Positions 11,419 through 24,211 of a stretch of 64,000 bases of DNA are shown here, piece by piece. The translations under genes were made by a program, and so were the position numbers. This DNA is from Canna indica. Lineage: Eukaryota; Streptophyta; Magnoliopsida; Zingiberales; Cannaceae. Within the stretch, counting starts at the first letter, position 1; every line of letters starts with the position of its first letter. Below the pieces are notes generated by a model. It had not been told where the DNA came from, made no database searches, and saw only the letters and a program-made list of their open reading frames with translations. The stretch lies in NCBI GenBank assembly GCA_034359265.1, contig CP136890.1:49388501-49452500 (forward strand), read 5' to 3'.

Positions 11419-13524
11419 GAATGTTCTGGAGTCGCTCGGGACTCAGATTGCTGGGCGTTTCGAGCCGATACCCCGAAGTTCAATCAATCGGCTTCGTTCA
11501 GCATTCTGTTCGAAAAACCGTGTAATTCTTTTCATTAGTCTATCAAAAATAACTCGATTAAGAACTTCTCCCATCACAGTGAATGTGCTGGAGTCGCTAG
11601 GGACTCAGATTGCTGGGCGTTTCGAGCCGATACCCCGAAGTTCAATCAGTCGGCTTCGTTCAGCATTCTGTTCAAAAAACCGTGTAATTCTTTGCATTAG
11701 TCTGTCAAAAATAACTCGATTGACAACTTCTCCCATCACAGTGAATGTTCTGGAGTCGCTCGGGACTCAGATTGCTGGGCGTTTCGAGCCGATACCCCGA
11801 AGTTCAATCAATCGGCTTCGTTCAGCATTCTGTTCGAAAAACCGTGTAATTCTTTTCATTAGTCTATCAAAAATAACTCGATTAAGAACTTCTCCCATCA
11901 TAGTGAATGTGCTGGAGTCGCTAGGGACTCAGATTGCTGGGCGTTTCGAGCCGATACCCCGAAGTTCAATCAGTCGGCTTCGTTCAGCATTCTGTTCAAA
12001 AAACCGTGTAATTCTTTGCATTAGTCTGTCAAAAATAACTCGATTGACAACTTCTCCCATCACAGTGAATGTTCTGGAGTCGTTCGGGACTCAGATTGCT
12101 GGGTGTTTCGAGCCGATACCCCGAAGTTCAATCAATCGGCTTCGTTCAGCATTCTGTTCGAAAAACCGTGTAATTCTTTTCATTAGTCTATCAAAAATAA
12201 CTCGATTAACAACTTCTCCCATCTTAGTGAATGTTCTGGAGTCGCTCGGGACTCAGATTGCTGGGCGTTTCGAGCCGATAACCCGAAGTTCAATCAGTCG
12301 GCTTCGTTCAGCATTCTGTTCGAAAAACCGTGTAATTCTTTGCATTAGTCTTTCAAAAATAACTCGATTAACAACTTCTCCTATCACAGTGAATGTTCTG
12401 GAGTCGCTCGAGACTCAGATTGCTGGGCATTTCGAGCCAATACCCCGAAGTTCAATCAGTCGGCTTCGTTGAAGATTTTGTTCGAAAAATCGTGCAATTC
12501 TTTGTATTAGTTTGTCAAAAATAACTCGATTAAGAACTTCTCCCATCACAGTGAATGTTCTGGAGTCACTAGGGACTCAGATTGTTGGGCGTTTCAAGCC
12601 GATACCCCGAAGTTCAATCAGTCGGCTTCGTTCAGCATTCTGTTCAAAAAACCGTGTAATTCTTCGCATTAGTCTTTCAAAAATAACTCGATTGACAACT
12701 TCTCCCATCACAGTGAATGTTCTGGAGTCGCTCGGGACTCAGATTGCTGGGCGTTTCGAGCCGATACCCCGAAGTTCAATCAATCGGCTTCGTTCAGCAT
12801 TCTGTTCGAAAAACCGTGTAATTCTTTTCATTAGTCTATCAAAAATAACTCGATTAACAACTTCTCCCATCTTAGTGAATGTTCTGGTGTCGCTCGGGAC
12901 TCAGATTGCTGGGCGTTCCGAGCCGATACCCCGAAGTTCAATCAGTCGGCTTCGTTCAGCATTCTGTTCGAAAAACCGTGTAATTCTTTGCATTAGTCTT
13001 TCAAAAATAACTCGATTAACAACTTCTCCCATCACAGTGAATGTTCTGGAGTCGCTTGAGACTCAGATTGCTGGGCATTTCGAGCCAATACCCCGAAGTT
13101 CAATCAGTCGGCTTCGTTGAAGATTCTGTTCGAAAAATCGTGCAATTCTTTGTATTAGTTTGTCAAAAATAACTCGATTAAGAACTTCTCCCATCACAGT
13201 GAATGTTCTGGAGTCGCTAGGGACTCAGATTGCTGGGCGTTTCGAGCCGATACCCCGAAGTTCAATCAGTCGGCTTCGTTCAGCATTCTGTTCGAAAACC
13301 CGTGTAATTCTTTGCATTAGTCTGTCAAAAATAACTCGATTGACAACTTCTCCCATCACAGTGAATGTTCTGGAGTCGCTCGGGACTCAGATTGCTGGGC
13401 GTTTCGAGCCGATACCCCGAAGTTCAATCAATCGGCTTCGTTCAGCATTCTGTTCGAAAAACCGTTTAATTCTTTTCATTAGTCTATCAAAAAGAACTCG
13501 ATTAACAACTTCTCCCATCTTAGT

Positions 13525-13686
13525 GAATGTTCTGGAGTCGCTCGGGACTTAGATTGCTGGGCGTTTCGTGCCGACACCCCGAAGTTCAATCAGTCGGCTT
13601 TGTTCAGAATTCTATTCGAAAAATCGTGCAATTCTTTGCATTAGTCTATCAAAAATAACTCGATTAAGAACTTCTCCCATCACAGT
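13525..13686. repeat. H / C-like chimeric unit
   Basis: The left half is the H haplotype (TTTCGTGCCGACACC, GGCTTTGTTCAGAATTC). The right half is TTCGAAAAATCGTGC, TCTATC and AAGAAC, close to class C. The unit is 162 bp. The switch lies between the shared ATTCTATTC and the point where 11257-11418 has ATAAAATCTTGC. Confidence 0.8.
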
Positions 13687-14172
13687 GAATGTTCTGGAGT
13701 CGCTCGGGACTCAGATTGCAGGGCGTGTCGAGCCGATACCCCGAAGTTCAATCAGTCGGCTTCGTTCAGCATTCTGTTCAAAAAACCGTGTAATTCTTTG
13801 CATTAGTCTATCAAAAATAACTCGATTGACAACTTCTCCCATCACAGTGAATGTTCTGGAGTCGCTCGGGACTCAGATTGCTGGGCGTTTCGAGCCGATA
13901 CCCCGAAGTTCAATCAATCGGCTTCGTTCAGCATTCTGTTCGAAAAACCGTGTAATTCTTTTCATTAGTCTATCAAAAATAACTCGATTAAGAACTTCTC
14001 CCATCATAGTGAATGTGCTGGAGTCGCTAGGGACTCAGATTGCTGGGCGTTTCGAGCCGATACCCCGAAGTTCAATCAGTCGGCTTCGTTCAGCATTCTG
14101 TTCAAAAAACCGTGTAATTCTTTGCATTAGTCTGTCAAAAATAACTCGATTGACAACTTCTCCCTTCACAGT

Positions 14173-14332
14173 GAATGTTCTGGAGTCGCTCGGGACTCAT
14201 TGCTGGGTGTTTCGAGCCGATACCCCGAAGTTCAATCAATCGGCTTCGTTCAGCATTCTGTTCGAAAAACCGTGTAATTCTTTTCATTAGTCTATCAAAA
14301 ATAACTCGATTAACAACTTCTCCCATCTTAGT
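14173..14332. repeat. The only 160-bp unit (2-bp deletion)
   Basis: A class AL unit reads GGGACTCATTGCTGGG where all others have GGGACTCAGATTGCTGGG. Two bases are missing (AG or GA, indistinguishable). The following GAATG is at 14333, which confirms the 160-bp length. The change is unique in the window. It breaks the + strand open frame that runs through neighbouring units. Confidence 0.95.
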
Positions 14333-14818
14333 GAATGTTCTGGAGTCGCTCGGGACTCAGATTGCTGGGCGTTTCGAGCCGATAACCCGAAGTTCAATCA
14401 GTCGGCTTCGTTCAGCATTCTGTTCGAAAAACCGTGTAATTCTTTGCATTAGTCTTTCAAAAATAACTCGATTAACAACTTCTCCTATCACAGTGAATGT
14501 TCTGGAGTCGCTCGAGACTCAGATTGCTGGGCATTTCGAGCCAATACCCCGAAGTTCAATCAGTCGGCTTCGTTGAAGATTTTGTTCGAAAAATCGTGCA
14601 ATTCTTTGTATTAGTTTGTCAAAAATAACTCGATTAAGAACTTCTCCCATCACAGTGAATGTTCTGGAGTCACTAGGGACTCAGATTGTTGGGCGTTTCA
14701 AGCCGATACCCCGAAGTTCAATCAGTCGGCTTCGTTCAGCATTCTGTTCAAAAAACCGTGTAATTCTTTGCATTAGTCTGTCAAAAATAACTCGATTAAC
14801 AACTTCTCCCATCACGGT

Positions 14819-15466
14819 GAAAGTTCTGGAGTCGCTCGAGACTCAGATTGCTGGGCATTTCGAGCCGATACCCCGAAGTTCAATCAGTCGGTTTCGTTCA
14901 AGATTCTATTCGAAAAATCGTGCAATTCTTTGCATTAGTCTTTCAAAAATAACTCGATTAACAACTTCTCCCATCACAGTGAATGTTCTGGAGTCGCTCG
15001 AGACTCAGATTGCTGGGCATTTCGAGCCGATACCCCGAAGTTCAATCAGTCGGTTTCGTTCAAGATTCTATTCGAAAAATCGTGCAATTCTTTGCATTAG
15101 TTTATCAAAAATAACTCGATTAAGAACTTCTCCCATCACAGTGAATGTTCTGGAGTCGCTCGGGACTCAGATTGCTGGGCGTGTCGAGCCGATACCCCGA
15201 AGTTCAATCAGTCGGCTTCGTTCAACATTCTGTTCGAAAAACCGTGTAATTCTTTGCATTAGTCTGTCAAAAATAACTCGATTGACAACTTCTCCCATCA
15301 CAGTGAATGTTCTGGAGTCGCTCGGGACTCAGATTGCTGGGCGTTTCGAGCCGATACCCCGAGGTTCAATCAGTCGACTTCGTTCAAGATTCTGTTCGAA
15401 AAACCGTGTAATTCTTTGCATTAGTCTGTCAAAAATAACTCGATTGACAACTTCTCCCATCACAGT
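14819..15466. repeat. C'-C-E-F block (circular permutation of E-F-C'-C)
   Basis: The order here is C', C, E, F, then a B' unit. It uses the same neighbours as the E-F-C'-C blocks but is entered at another point, as expected when exchange occurs out of register in a longer E-F-C'-C run. The first unit has the private CACGGTGAAAG in place of CACAGTGAATG at its left border. Confidence 0.75.
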
Positions 15467-17734
15467 GAATGTTCTGGAGTCGCTCGGGACTTAGATTGCT
15501 GGGCGTTTCGAGCCGATACCCCGAAGTTCAATCAGTCGGCTTCGTTCAGCATTCTGTTCGAAAAACCGTGTAATTCTTTGCATTAGTCTTTCAAAAATAA
15601 CTCGATTAACAACTTCTCCCATCACAGTGAATGTTCTGGAGTCGCTCGAGACTCAGATTGCTGGGCATTTCGAGCCGATACCCCGAAGTTCAATCAGTCG
15701 GTTTCGTTCAAGATTCTATTCGAAAAATCGTGCAATTCTTTGCATTAGTTTATCAAAAATAACTCGATTAAGAACTTCTCCCATCACAGTGAATGTTCTG
15801 GAGTCGCTCGGGACTCAGATTGCTGGGCGTGTCGAGCCGATACCCCGAAGTTCAATCAGTCGGCTTCGTTCAGCATTCTGTTCAAAAAACCGTGTAATTC
15901 TTTTCATTAGTCTATCAAAAATAACTCGATTAAGAACTTCTCCCATCACAGTGAATGTGCTGGAGTCGCTAGGGACTCAGATTGCTGGGCGTTTCGAGCC
16001 GATACCCCGAAGTTCAATCAGTCGGCTTCGTTCAGCATTCTGTTCAAAAAACCGTGTAATTCTTTGCATTAGTCTGTCAAAAATAACTCGATTGACAACT
16101 TCTCCCATCACAGTGAATGTTCTGGAGTCGCTCGGGACTCAGATTGCTGGGTGTTTCGAGCCGATACCCCGAAGTTCAATCAATCGGCTTCGTTCAGCAT
16201 TCTGTTCGAAAAACCGTGTAATTCTTTTCATTAGTCTATCAAAAATAACTCGATTAACAACTTCTCCCATCTTAGTGAATGTTCTGGAGTCGCTCGGGAC
16301 TCAGATTGCTGGGCGTTTCGAGCCGATAACCCGAAGTTCAATCAGTCGGCTTCGTTCAGCATTCTGTTCGAAAAACCGTGTAATTCTTTGCATTAGTCTT
16401 TCAAAAATAACTCGATTAACAACTTCTCCCATCACAGTGAATGTTCTGGAGTCGCTCGAGACTCAGATTGCTGGGCATTTCGAGCCGATACCCCGAAGTT
16501 CAATCAGTCGGTTTCGTTCAAGATTCTATTCGAAAAATCGTGCAATTCTTTGCATTAGTTTATCAAAAATAACTCGATTAAGAACTTCTCCCATCACAGT
16601 GAATGTTCTGGAGTCGCTCGGGACTCAGATTGCTGGGCGTGTCGAGCCGATACCCCGAAGTTCAATCAGTCGGCTTCGTTCAACATTCTGTTCGAAAAAC
16701 CGTGTAATTCTTTGCATTAGTCTGTCAAAAATAACTCGATTGACAACTTCTCCCATCACAGTGAATGTGCTGGAGTCGCTAGGGACTCAGATTGCTGGGC
16801 GTTTCGAGCCGATACCCCGAAGTTCAATCAGTCGGCTTCGTTCAGCATTCTGTTCAAAAAACCGTGTAATTCTTTGCATTAGTCTGTCAAAAATAACTCG
16901 ATTGACAACTTCTCCCATCACAGTGAATGTTCTGGAGTCGCTCGGGACTCAGATTGCTGGGCGTTTCGAGCCGATACCCCGAAGTTCAATCAATCGGCTT
17001 CGTTCAGCATTCTGTTCGAAAAACCGTGTAATTCTTTTCATTAGTCTATCAAAAATAACTCGATTAAGAACTTCTCCCATCACAGTGAATGTGCTGGAGT
17101 CGCTAGGGACTCAGATTGCTGGGCGTTTCGAGCCGATACCCCGAAGTTCAATCAGTCGGCTTCGTTCAGCATTCTGTTCAAAAAACCGTGTAATTCTTTG
17201 CATTAGTCTGTCAAAAATAACTCGATTGACAACTTCTCCCATCATAGTGAATGTTCTGGAGTCGCTCGGGACTCAGATTGCTGGGTGTTTCGAGCCGATA
17301 CCCCGAAGTTCAATCAATCGGCTTCGTTCAGCATTCTGTTCGAAAAACCGTGTAATTCTTTTCATTAGTCTATCAAAAATAACTCGATTAACAACTTCTC
17401 CCATCTTAGTGAATGTTCTGGAGTCGCTCGGGACTCAGATTGCTGGGCGTTTCGAGCCGATAACCCGAACTTCAATCAGTCGGCTTCGTTCAGCATTCTG
17501 TTCGAAAAACCGTGTAATTCTTTGCATTAGTCTTTCAAAAATAACTCGATTAACAACTTCTCCCATCACAGTGAATGTTCTGGAGTCGCTCGAGACTCAG
17601 ATTGCTGGGCATTTCGAGCCAATACCCCGAAGTTCAATCAGTCGGCTTCGTTGAAGATTCTGTTCGAAAAATCGTGCAATTCTTTGTATTAGTTTGTCAA
17701 AAATAACTCGATTAAGAACTTCTCCCATCACAGT

Positions 17735-19515
17735 GAATGTTCTGGAGTCGCTAGGGACTCAGATTGCTGGGCGTTTCGAGCCGATACCCCGAAGTTCAAT
17801 CAGTCGGCTTCGTTCAGCATTCTGTTCAAAAAACCGTGTAATTCTTTGCATTAGTCTGTCAAAAATAACTCGATTGACAACTTCTCCCATCACAGTGAAT
17901 GTTCTGGAGTCGCTCGGGACTCAGATTGCTGGGCGTTTCGAGCCGATACCCCGAAGTTCAATCAATCGGCTTCGTTCAACATTCTGTTCGAAAAACCGTG
18001 TAATTCTTTTCATTAGTCTTTCAAAAATAACTCGATTAACAACTTCTCCCATCACAGTGAATGTTCTGGAGTCGCTCGAGACTCAGATTGCTGGGCATTT
18101 CGAGCCAATACCCCGAAGTTCAATCAGTCGGCTTCGTTGAAGATTCTGTTCGAAAAATCGTGCAATTCTTTGTATTAGTTTGTCAAAAATAACTCGATTA
18201 AGAACTTCTCCCATCACAGTGAATGTTCTGGAGTCGCTCGGGACTCAGATTGCTGGGCGTGTCGAGCCGATACCCCGAAGTTCAATCAGTCGGCTTCGTT
18301 CAACATTCTGTTCGAAAAACCGTGTAATTCTTTGCATTAGTCTGTCAAAAATAACTCGATTGACAACTTCTCCCATCACAGTGAATGTTCTGGAGTCGCT
18401 CAGGACTCAGATTGCTGGGCGTTTCGAGCCGATACCCCGTAGTTCAATCAATCGGCTTCGTTCAGCATTCTGTTCGAAAAACCGTGTAATTCTTTTCATT
18501 AGTCTATCAAAAATAACTCGATTAACAACTTCTCCCAACTTAGTGAATATTCTGGAGTCGCTCGGGACTCAGATTGCTGGGCGTTTCGAGCCGATACCCC
18601 GAAGTTCAATCAGTCGGCTTCGTTCAGCATTCTGTTCAAAAAACCGTGTAATTCTTTGCATTAGTCTTTCAAAAATAACTCGATTAACAACTTCTCCCAT
18701 CACAGTGAATGTTCTGGAGTCGCTCGAGACTCAGATTGCTGGGCATTTCGAGCCAATACCCCGAAGTTCAATCAGTCGGCTTCGTTGAAGATTCTGTTCG
18801 AAAAATCGTGCAATTCTTTGTATTAGTTTGTCAAAAATAACTCGATTAAGAACTTCTCCCATCACAGTGAATGTTCTGGAGTCGCTCGGGACTCAGATTG
18901 CTGGGCGTGTCGAGCCGATACCCCGAAGTTCAATCAGTCGGCTTCGTTCAACATTCTGTTCGAAAAACCGTGTAATTCTTTGCATTAGTCTGTCAAAAAT
19001 AACTCGATTGACAACTTCTCCCATCACAGTGAATGTTCTGGAGTCGCTCAGGACTCAGATTGCTGGGCGTTTCGAGCCGATACCCGGAAGTTCAATCAAT
19101 CGGCTTCGTTCAGCATTCTGTTCGAAAAACCGTGTAATTCTTTTCATTAGTCTATCAAAAATAACTCGATTAACAACTTCTCCCAACTTAGTGAATATTC
19201 TGGAGTCGCTCGGGACTCAGATTGCTGGGCGTTTCGAGCCGATACCCCGAAGTTCAATCAGTCGGCTTCGTTCAGCATTCTGTTCAAAAACCGTGTAATT
19301 CTTTGCATTAGTCTTTCAAAAATAACTCGATTAACAACTTCTCCCATCACAGTGAATGTTCTGGAGTCGCTCGAGACTCAGATTGCTGGGCATTTCGAGC
19401 CAATACCCCGAAGTTCAATCAGTCGGCTTCGTTGAAGATTCTGTTCGAAAAATCGTGCAATTCTTTGTATTAGTTTGTCAAAAATAACTCGATTAAGAAC
19501 TTCTCCCATCACAGT
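17735..19515. repeat. Duplicated segment, copy 1 (partner at 21946-24211)
   Basis: The units run B, A, D, E, AL, B', D, E, AL, B' (1 bp short) and D. The partner starting at 21946 has the same units in the same order at an offset of 4211 bp, including the private CGTAGTTCAATC near 18439, CCCAACTTAGTG with GAATATTCTGG, and the missing A near 19287. Similarity continues past 19515 at an offset of 4696 bp to about 20220. Confidence 0.9.
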
Positions 19516-21945
19516 GAATGTTCTGGAGTCGCTCGGGACTCAGATTGCTGGGCGTTTCGAGCCGATACCCCGAGGTTCAATCAGTCGACTTCGTTCAAGA
19601 TTCTGTTCGAAAAACCGTGTAATTCTTTGCATTAGTCTGTCAAAAATAACTCAATTAACAACTTCTCCCATCACAGTGAATGTTCTGGAGTCGCTCGAGA
19701 CTCAGATTGCTGGGCATTTCGAGCCGATACCCCGAAGTTCAATCAGTCGACTTCGTTCAAGATTCTGTTCGAAAAACCGTGTAATTCTTTGCATTAGTCT
19801 GTCAAAAATAACTCGATTGACAACTTCTCCCATCACAGTGAATGTTCTGGAGTCGCTCGGGACTCAGATTGCTGGGCGTTTCGATCCGATACCCCGAAGT
19901 TCAATCAATCGGCTTCGTTCAGCATTCTGTTCGAAAAACCGTGTAATTCTTTTCATTAGTCTATCAAAAATAACTCGATTAACAACTTCTCCCATCTTAG
20001 TGAATGTTCTGGAGTCGCTCAGGACTCAGATTGCTGGGCGTTTCGAGCCGATACCCCGAAGTTCAATCAGTCGGCTTCGTTCAACATTCTGTTCGAAAAA
20101 CCGTGTAATTCTTTGCATTAGTCTGTCAAAAATAACTCGATTGACAACTTCTCCCATCACAGTGAATGTTCTGGAGTCGCTCGGGACTCAGATTGCTGGG
20201 CGTTTCGAGCCGATACCCCGAGGTTCAATCAGTCGACTTCGTTCAAGATTCTGTTCGAAAAACCATGTAATTCTTTGCATTAGTCTGTCAAAAATAACTC
20301 GATTAACAACTTCTCCCATCACAGTGAATGTTCTGGAGTCGCTCGAGACTCAGATTGCTGGGCATTTCGAGCCGATACCCCGAAGTTCAATCAGTCGGTT
20401 TCGTTCAAGATTCTATTCGAAAAATCGTGCAATTCTTTGCATTAGTCTTTCAAAAATAACTCGATTAACAACTTCTCCCATCACAGTGAATGTTCTGGAG
20501 TCGTTCGAGACTTAGATTGCTGGGCATTTCGAGCCGATACCCCGAAGTTCAATCAGTAGGTTTCGTTCAAGATTCTATTCGAAAAATCGTGCAATTCTTT
20601 GCATTAGTTTATCAAAAATAACTCGATTAAGAACTTCTCCCATCACAGTGAATGTTCTGGAGTCGCTCGGGACTCAGATTGCTGGGCGTGTCGAGCCGAT
20701 ACCCCGAAGTTCAATCAGTCGGCCTCGTTCAACATTCTGTTCGAAAAACCGTGTAATTCTTTGCATTAGTCTGTCAAAAATAACTCGATTGACAACTTCT
20801 CCCATCACAGTGAATGTTCTGGAGTCGCTCGGGACTCAGATTGCTGGGCGTTCCGAGCCGATACCCCGAAGTTCAATCAGTCGGCTTCGTTCAGCATTCT
20901 GTTCGAAAAACCGTGTAATTCTTTGCATTAGTCTTTCAAAAATAACTCGATTAACAACTTCTCCCATCACAGTGAATGTTCTGGAGTCGCTCGAGACTCA
21001 GATTGCTGGGCATTTCGAGCCGATACCCCGAAGTTCAATCAGTCGGTTTCGTTTAAGATTCTATTCGAAAAATCGTGCAATTCTTTGCATTAGTTTATCA
21101 AAAATAACTCGATTGACAACTTCTCCCATCACAGTGAATGTTCTGGAGTCGCTCGGGACTCAGATTGCTGGGCGTTTCGAGCCGATACCCCGAAGTTCAA
21201 TCAATCGGCTTCGTTCAGCATTCTGTTCGAAAAACCGTGTAATTCTTTTCATTAGTCTATCAAAAATAACTCAATTAAGAACTTCTCCCATCACAGTGAA
21301 TGTTCTGGAGTCGCTAGGGACTCAGATTGCTGGGCGTTTCGAGCCGATACCCCGAAGTTCAATCAGTCGGCTTCGTTCAGCATTCTGTTCAAAAAACCGT
21401 GTAATTCTTTGCATTAGTCTGTCAAAAATAACTCGATTGACAACTTCTCCCATCACAGTGAATGTTCTGGAGTCGCTCGGGACTCAGATTGCTGGGCGTT
21501 TCGAGCCGATACCCCGAGGTTCAATCAATCGGCTTCGTTCAGCATTCTGTTCGAAAAACCGTGTAATTCTTTGCATTAGTCTGTCAAAAATAACTCGATT
21601 AACAACTTCTCCCATCTTTGTGAATGTTCTGGAGTCGCTCGGGACTCAGATTGCTGGGCGTTTCGAGCCGATACCCCGAAGTTCAATCAGTCGGCTTCGT
21701 TCAGCATTCTCTTCGAAAAACCGTGTAATTCTTTGCATTAGTCTTTCAAAAATAACTCGATTAACAACTTCTCCCATCACAGTGAATGTTCTGGAGTCGC
21801 TCGAGACTCAGATTGCTGGGCATTTCGAGCCAATACCCCGAAGTTCAATCAGTCGGCTTCGTTGAAGATTCTGTTCGAAAAATCGTGCAATTCTTTGTAT
21901 TAGTTTGTCAAAAATAACTCGATTAAGAACTTCTCCCATCACAGT

Positions 21946-24211
21946 GAATGTTCTGGAGTCGCTAGGGACTCAGATTGCTGGGCGTTTCGAGCCGATACCC
22001 CGAAGTTCAATCAGTCGGCTTCGTTCAGCATTCTGTTCAAAAAACCGTGTAATTCTTTGCATTAGTCTGTCAAAAATAACTCGATTGACAACTTCTCCCA
22101 TCACAGTGAATGTTCTGGAGTCGCTCGGGACTCAGATTGCTGGGCGTTTCGAGCCGATACCCCGAAGTTCAATCAATCGGCTTCGTTCAACATTCTGTTC
22201 GAAAAACCGTGTAATTCTTTTCATTAGTCTTTCAAAAATAACTCGATTAACAACTTCTCCCATCACAGTGAATGTTCTGGAGTCGCTCGAGACTCAGATT
22301 GCTGGGCATTTCGAGCCAATACCCCGAAGTTCAATCAGTCGGCTTCGTTGAAGATTCTGTTCGAAAAATCGTGCAATTCTTTGTATTAGTTTGTCAAAAA
22401 TAACTCGATTAAGAACTTCTCCCATCACAGTGAATGTTCTGGAGTCGCTCGGGACTCAGATTGCTGGGCGTGTCGAGCCGATACCCCGAAGTTCAATCAG
22501 TCGGCTTCGTTCAACATTCTGTTCGAAAAACCGTGTAATTCTTTGCATTAGTCTGTCAAAAATAACTCGATTGACAACTTCTCCCATCACAGTGAATGTT
22601 CTGGAGTCGCTCAGGACTCAGATTGCTGGGCGTTTCGAGCCGATACCCCGTAGTTCAATCAATCGGCTTCGTTCAGCATTCTGTTCGAAAAACCGTGTAA
22701 TTCTTTTCATTAGTCTATCAAAAATAACTCGATTAACAACTTCTCCCAACTTAGTGAATATTCTGGAGTCGCTCGGGACTCAGATTGCTGGGCGTTTCGA
22801 GCCGATACCCCGAAGTTCAATCAGTCGGCTTCGTTCAGCATTCTGTTCAAAAAACCGTGTAATTCTTTGCATTAGTCTTTCAAAAATAACTCGATTAACA
22901 ACTTCTACCATCACAGTGAATGTTCTGGAGTCGCTCGAGACTCAGATTGCTGGGCATTTCGAGCCAATACCCCGAAGTTCAATCAGTCGGCTTCGTTGAA
23001 GATTCTGTTCGAAAAATCGTGCAATTCTTTGTATTAGTTTGTCAAAAATAACTCGATTAAGAACTTCTCCCATCACAGTGAATGTTCTGGAGTCGCTCGG
23101 GACTCAGATTGCTGGGCGTGTCGAGCCGATACCCCGAAGTTCAATCAGTCGGCTTCGTTCAACATTCTGTTCGAAAAACCGTGTAATTCTTTGCATTAGT
23201 CTGTCAAAAATAACTCGATTGACAACTTCTCCCATCACAGTGAATGTTCTGGAGTCGCTCAGGACTCAGATTGCTGGGCGTTTCGAGCCGATACCCCGAA
23301 GTTCAATCAATCGGCTTCGTTCAGCATTCTGTTCGAAAAACCGTGTAATTCTTTTCATTAGTCTATCAAAAATAACTCGATTAACAACTTCTCCCAACTT
23401 AGTGAATATTCTGGAGTCGCTCGGGACTCAGATTGCTGGGCGTTTCGAGCCGATACCCCGAAGTTCAATCAATCGGCTTCGTTCAAGATTCTATTGGAAA
23501 ATCTTGCAATTCTTTGCATTAGTCTGTCAAAAATAACAAAGTTAACAACTTATCCCATCACAGTGAATGTTCTGGAGTCGGTCGGGACTCAGATTGCTGG
23601 GCGTTTCGAGCCGATACCCCGAAGTTCAATCAGTAGGCTTCGTTCAACATTCTGTTCGAAAAACCGTGTAATTCTTTGGATTAGTCTGTCAGAAATAACT
23701 CGATTAACAACTTCTCCCATCACAGTGAATGTTCTGGAGTCGCTCGGGACTCAGATTGCTGGGCGTTTCAAGCCGATACCCCGAAGTTCAATCAGTCAGC
23801 TTCGTTCAAGATTCTATTCGAAAAATCTTGCAATTCTTTGCATTAGTCTGTCAAAAATTACTCGATTAACAACTTCTCCCATCACAGTGAATGTTCTGGA
23901 GTCGGTCGGGACTCAGATTGCTGGGCGTTTCGAGCCGATACCCCGAAGTTCAATCAGTCGGCTTCGTTCAGCATTCTGTTCAAAAACCGTGTAATTCTTT
24001 GCATTAGTCTTTCAAAAATAACTCGATTAACAACTTCTCCCATCACAGTGAATGTTCTGGAGTCGCTCGAGACTCAGATTGCTGGGCATTTCGAGCCAAT
24101 ACCCCGAAGTTCAATCAGTCGGCTTCGTTGAAGATTCTGTTCGAAAAATCGTGCAATTCTTTGTATTAGTTTGTCAAAAATAACTCGATTAAGAACTTCT
24201 CCCATCACAGT
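21946..24211. repeat. Duplicated segment, copy 2, longer by three units
   Basis: This is the same series as 17735-19515, but the B' unit of copy 1 (19193-19353) is represented here by the left part of the unit starting at 23404 and the right part of the unit starting at 23889. The offset to copy 1 changes from 4211 to 4696 bp across this point, a difference of 485 bp: three units, one of them a base short. Few other differences are seen; CTACCATC near 22908 is one. Confidence 0.9.
23470..23955. repeat. Three divergent class H-like units inside copy 2
   Basis: These units hold the highest density of private changes in the window: ATTGGAAAATCTTGC (1-bp deletion near 23497), AACAAAGTTAACAAC, CTTATCCC, GAGTCGGTCGGG (twice), TTTGGATTAG, GTCAGAAATAAC, AGTCAGCTTCG and AAAAATTACTCG. 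The AAATCTTGC signature links them to the H units at 1-78 and 11257-11418. They are absent from the partner copy at 19193-19353. Confidence 0.85.

Larger units (their letters stand above)
79..17734. repeat. Zone I of the array: mixed A/B and C/E/F units
   Basis: The recurrent path is B-AR-B-AL-B'-D, often led by an E unit. It is seen in variants at 889-1860, 3319-4290, 5587-6558, 11419-12552, 13849-14656 and 16631-17734. These runs alternate with E-F-C'-C runs. The zone holds H units at 11257 and 13525, and the only 2-bp deletion of the window, in the unit starting at 14173. It contains none of the 161-bp units that mark zone III. The border near 17735 is set by the change to regular short cassettes and is approximate. 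Confidence 0.75.

Noticed and set aside
14175..14290. Possible frameshifted gene at the 2-bp deletion
   Set aside because: The frame change is a single satellite unit with two bases missing. Sequence on both sides is the ordinary repeat, so there is no gene to be broken.
15627..17654. Open frame of 675 codons on the + strand and similar long ones throughout
   Set aside because: It has no ATG start, repeats the same 54 residues, and exists only because 162 is divisible by 3. Equivalent frames end at TGA in every D unit, at TAG in several units, or at 1-bp deletions. Variable positions are not concentrated at third codon positions.
23470..23955. Transposon insertion inside the duplicated segment
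   Set aside because: The extra 485 bp are three satellite units in register with the neighbours. There are no terminal repeats, no target duplication and no foreign sequence.
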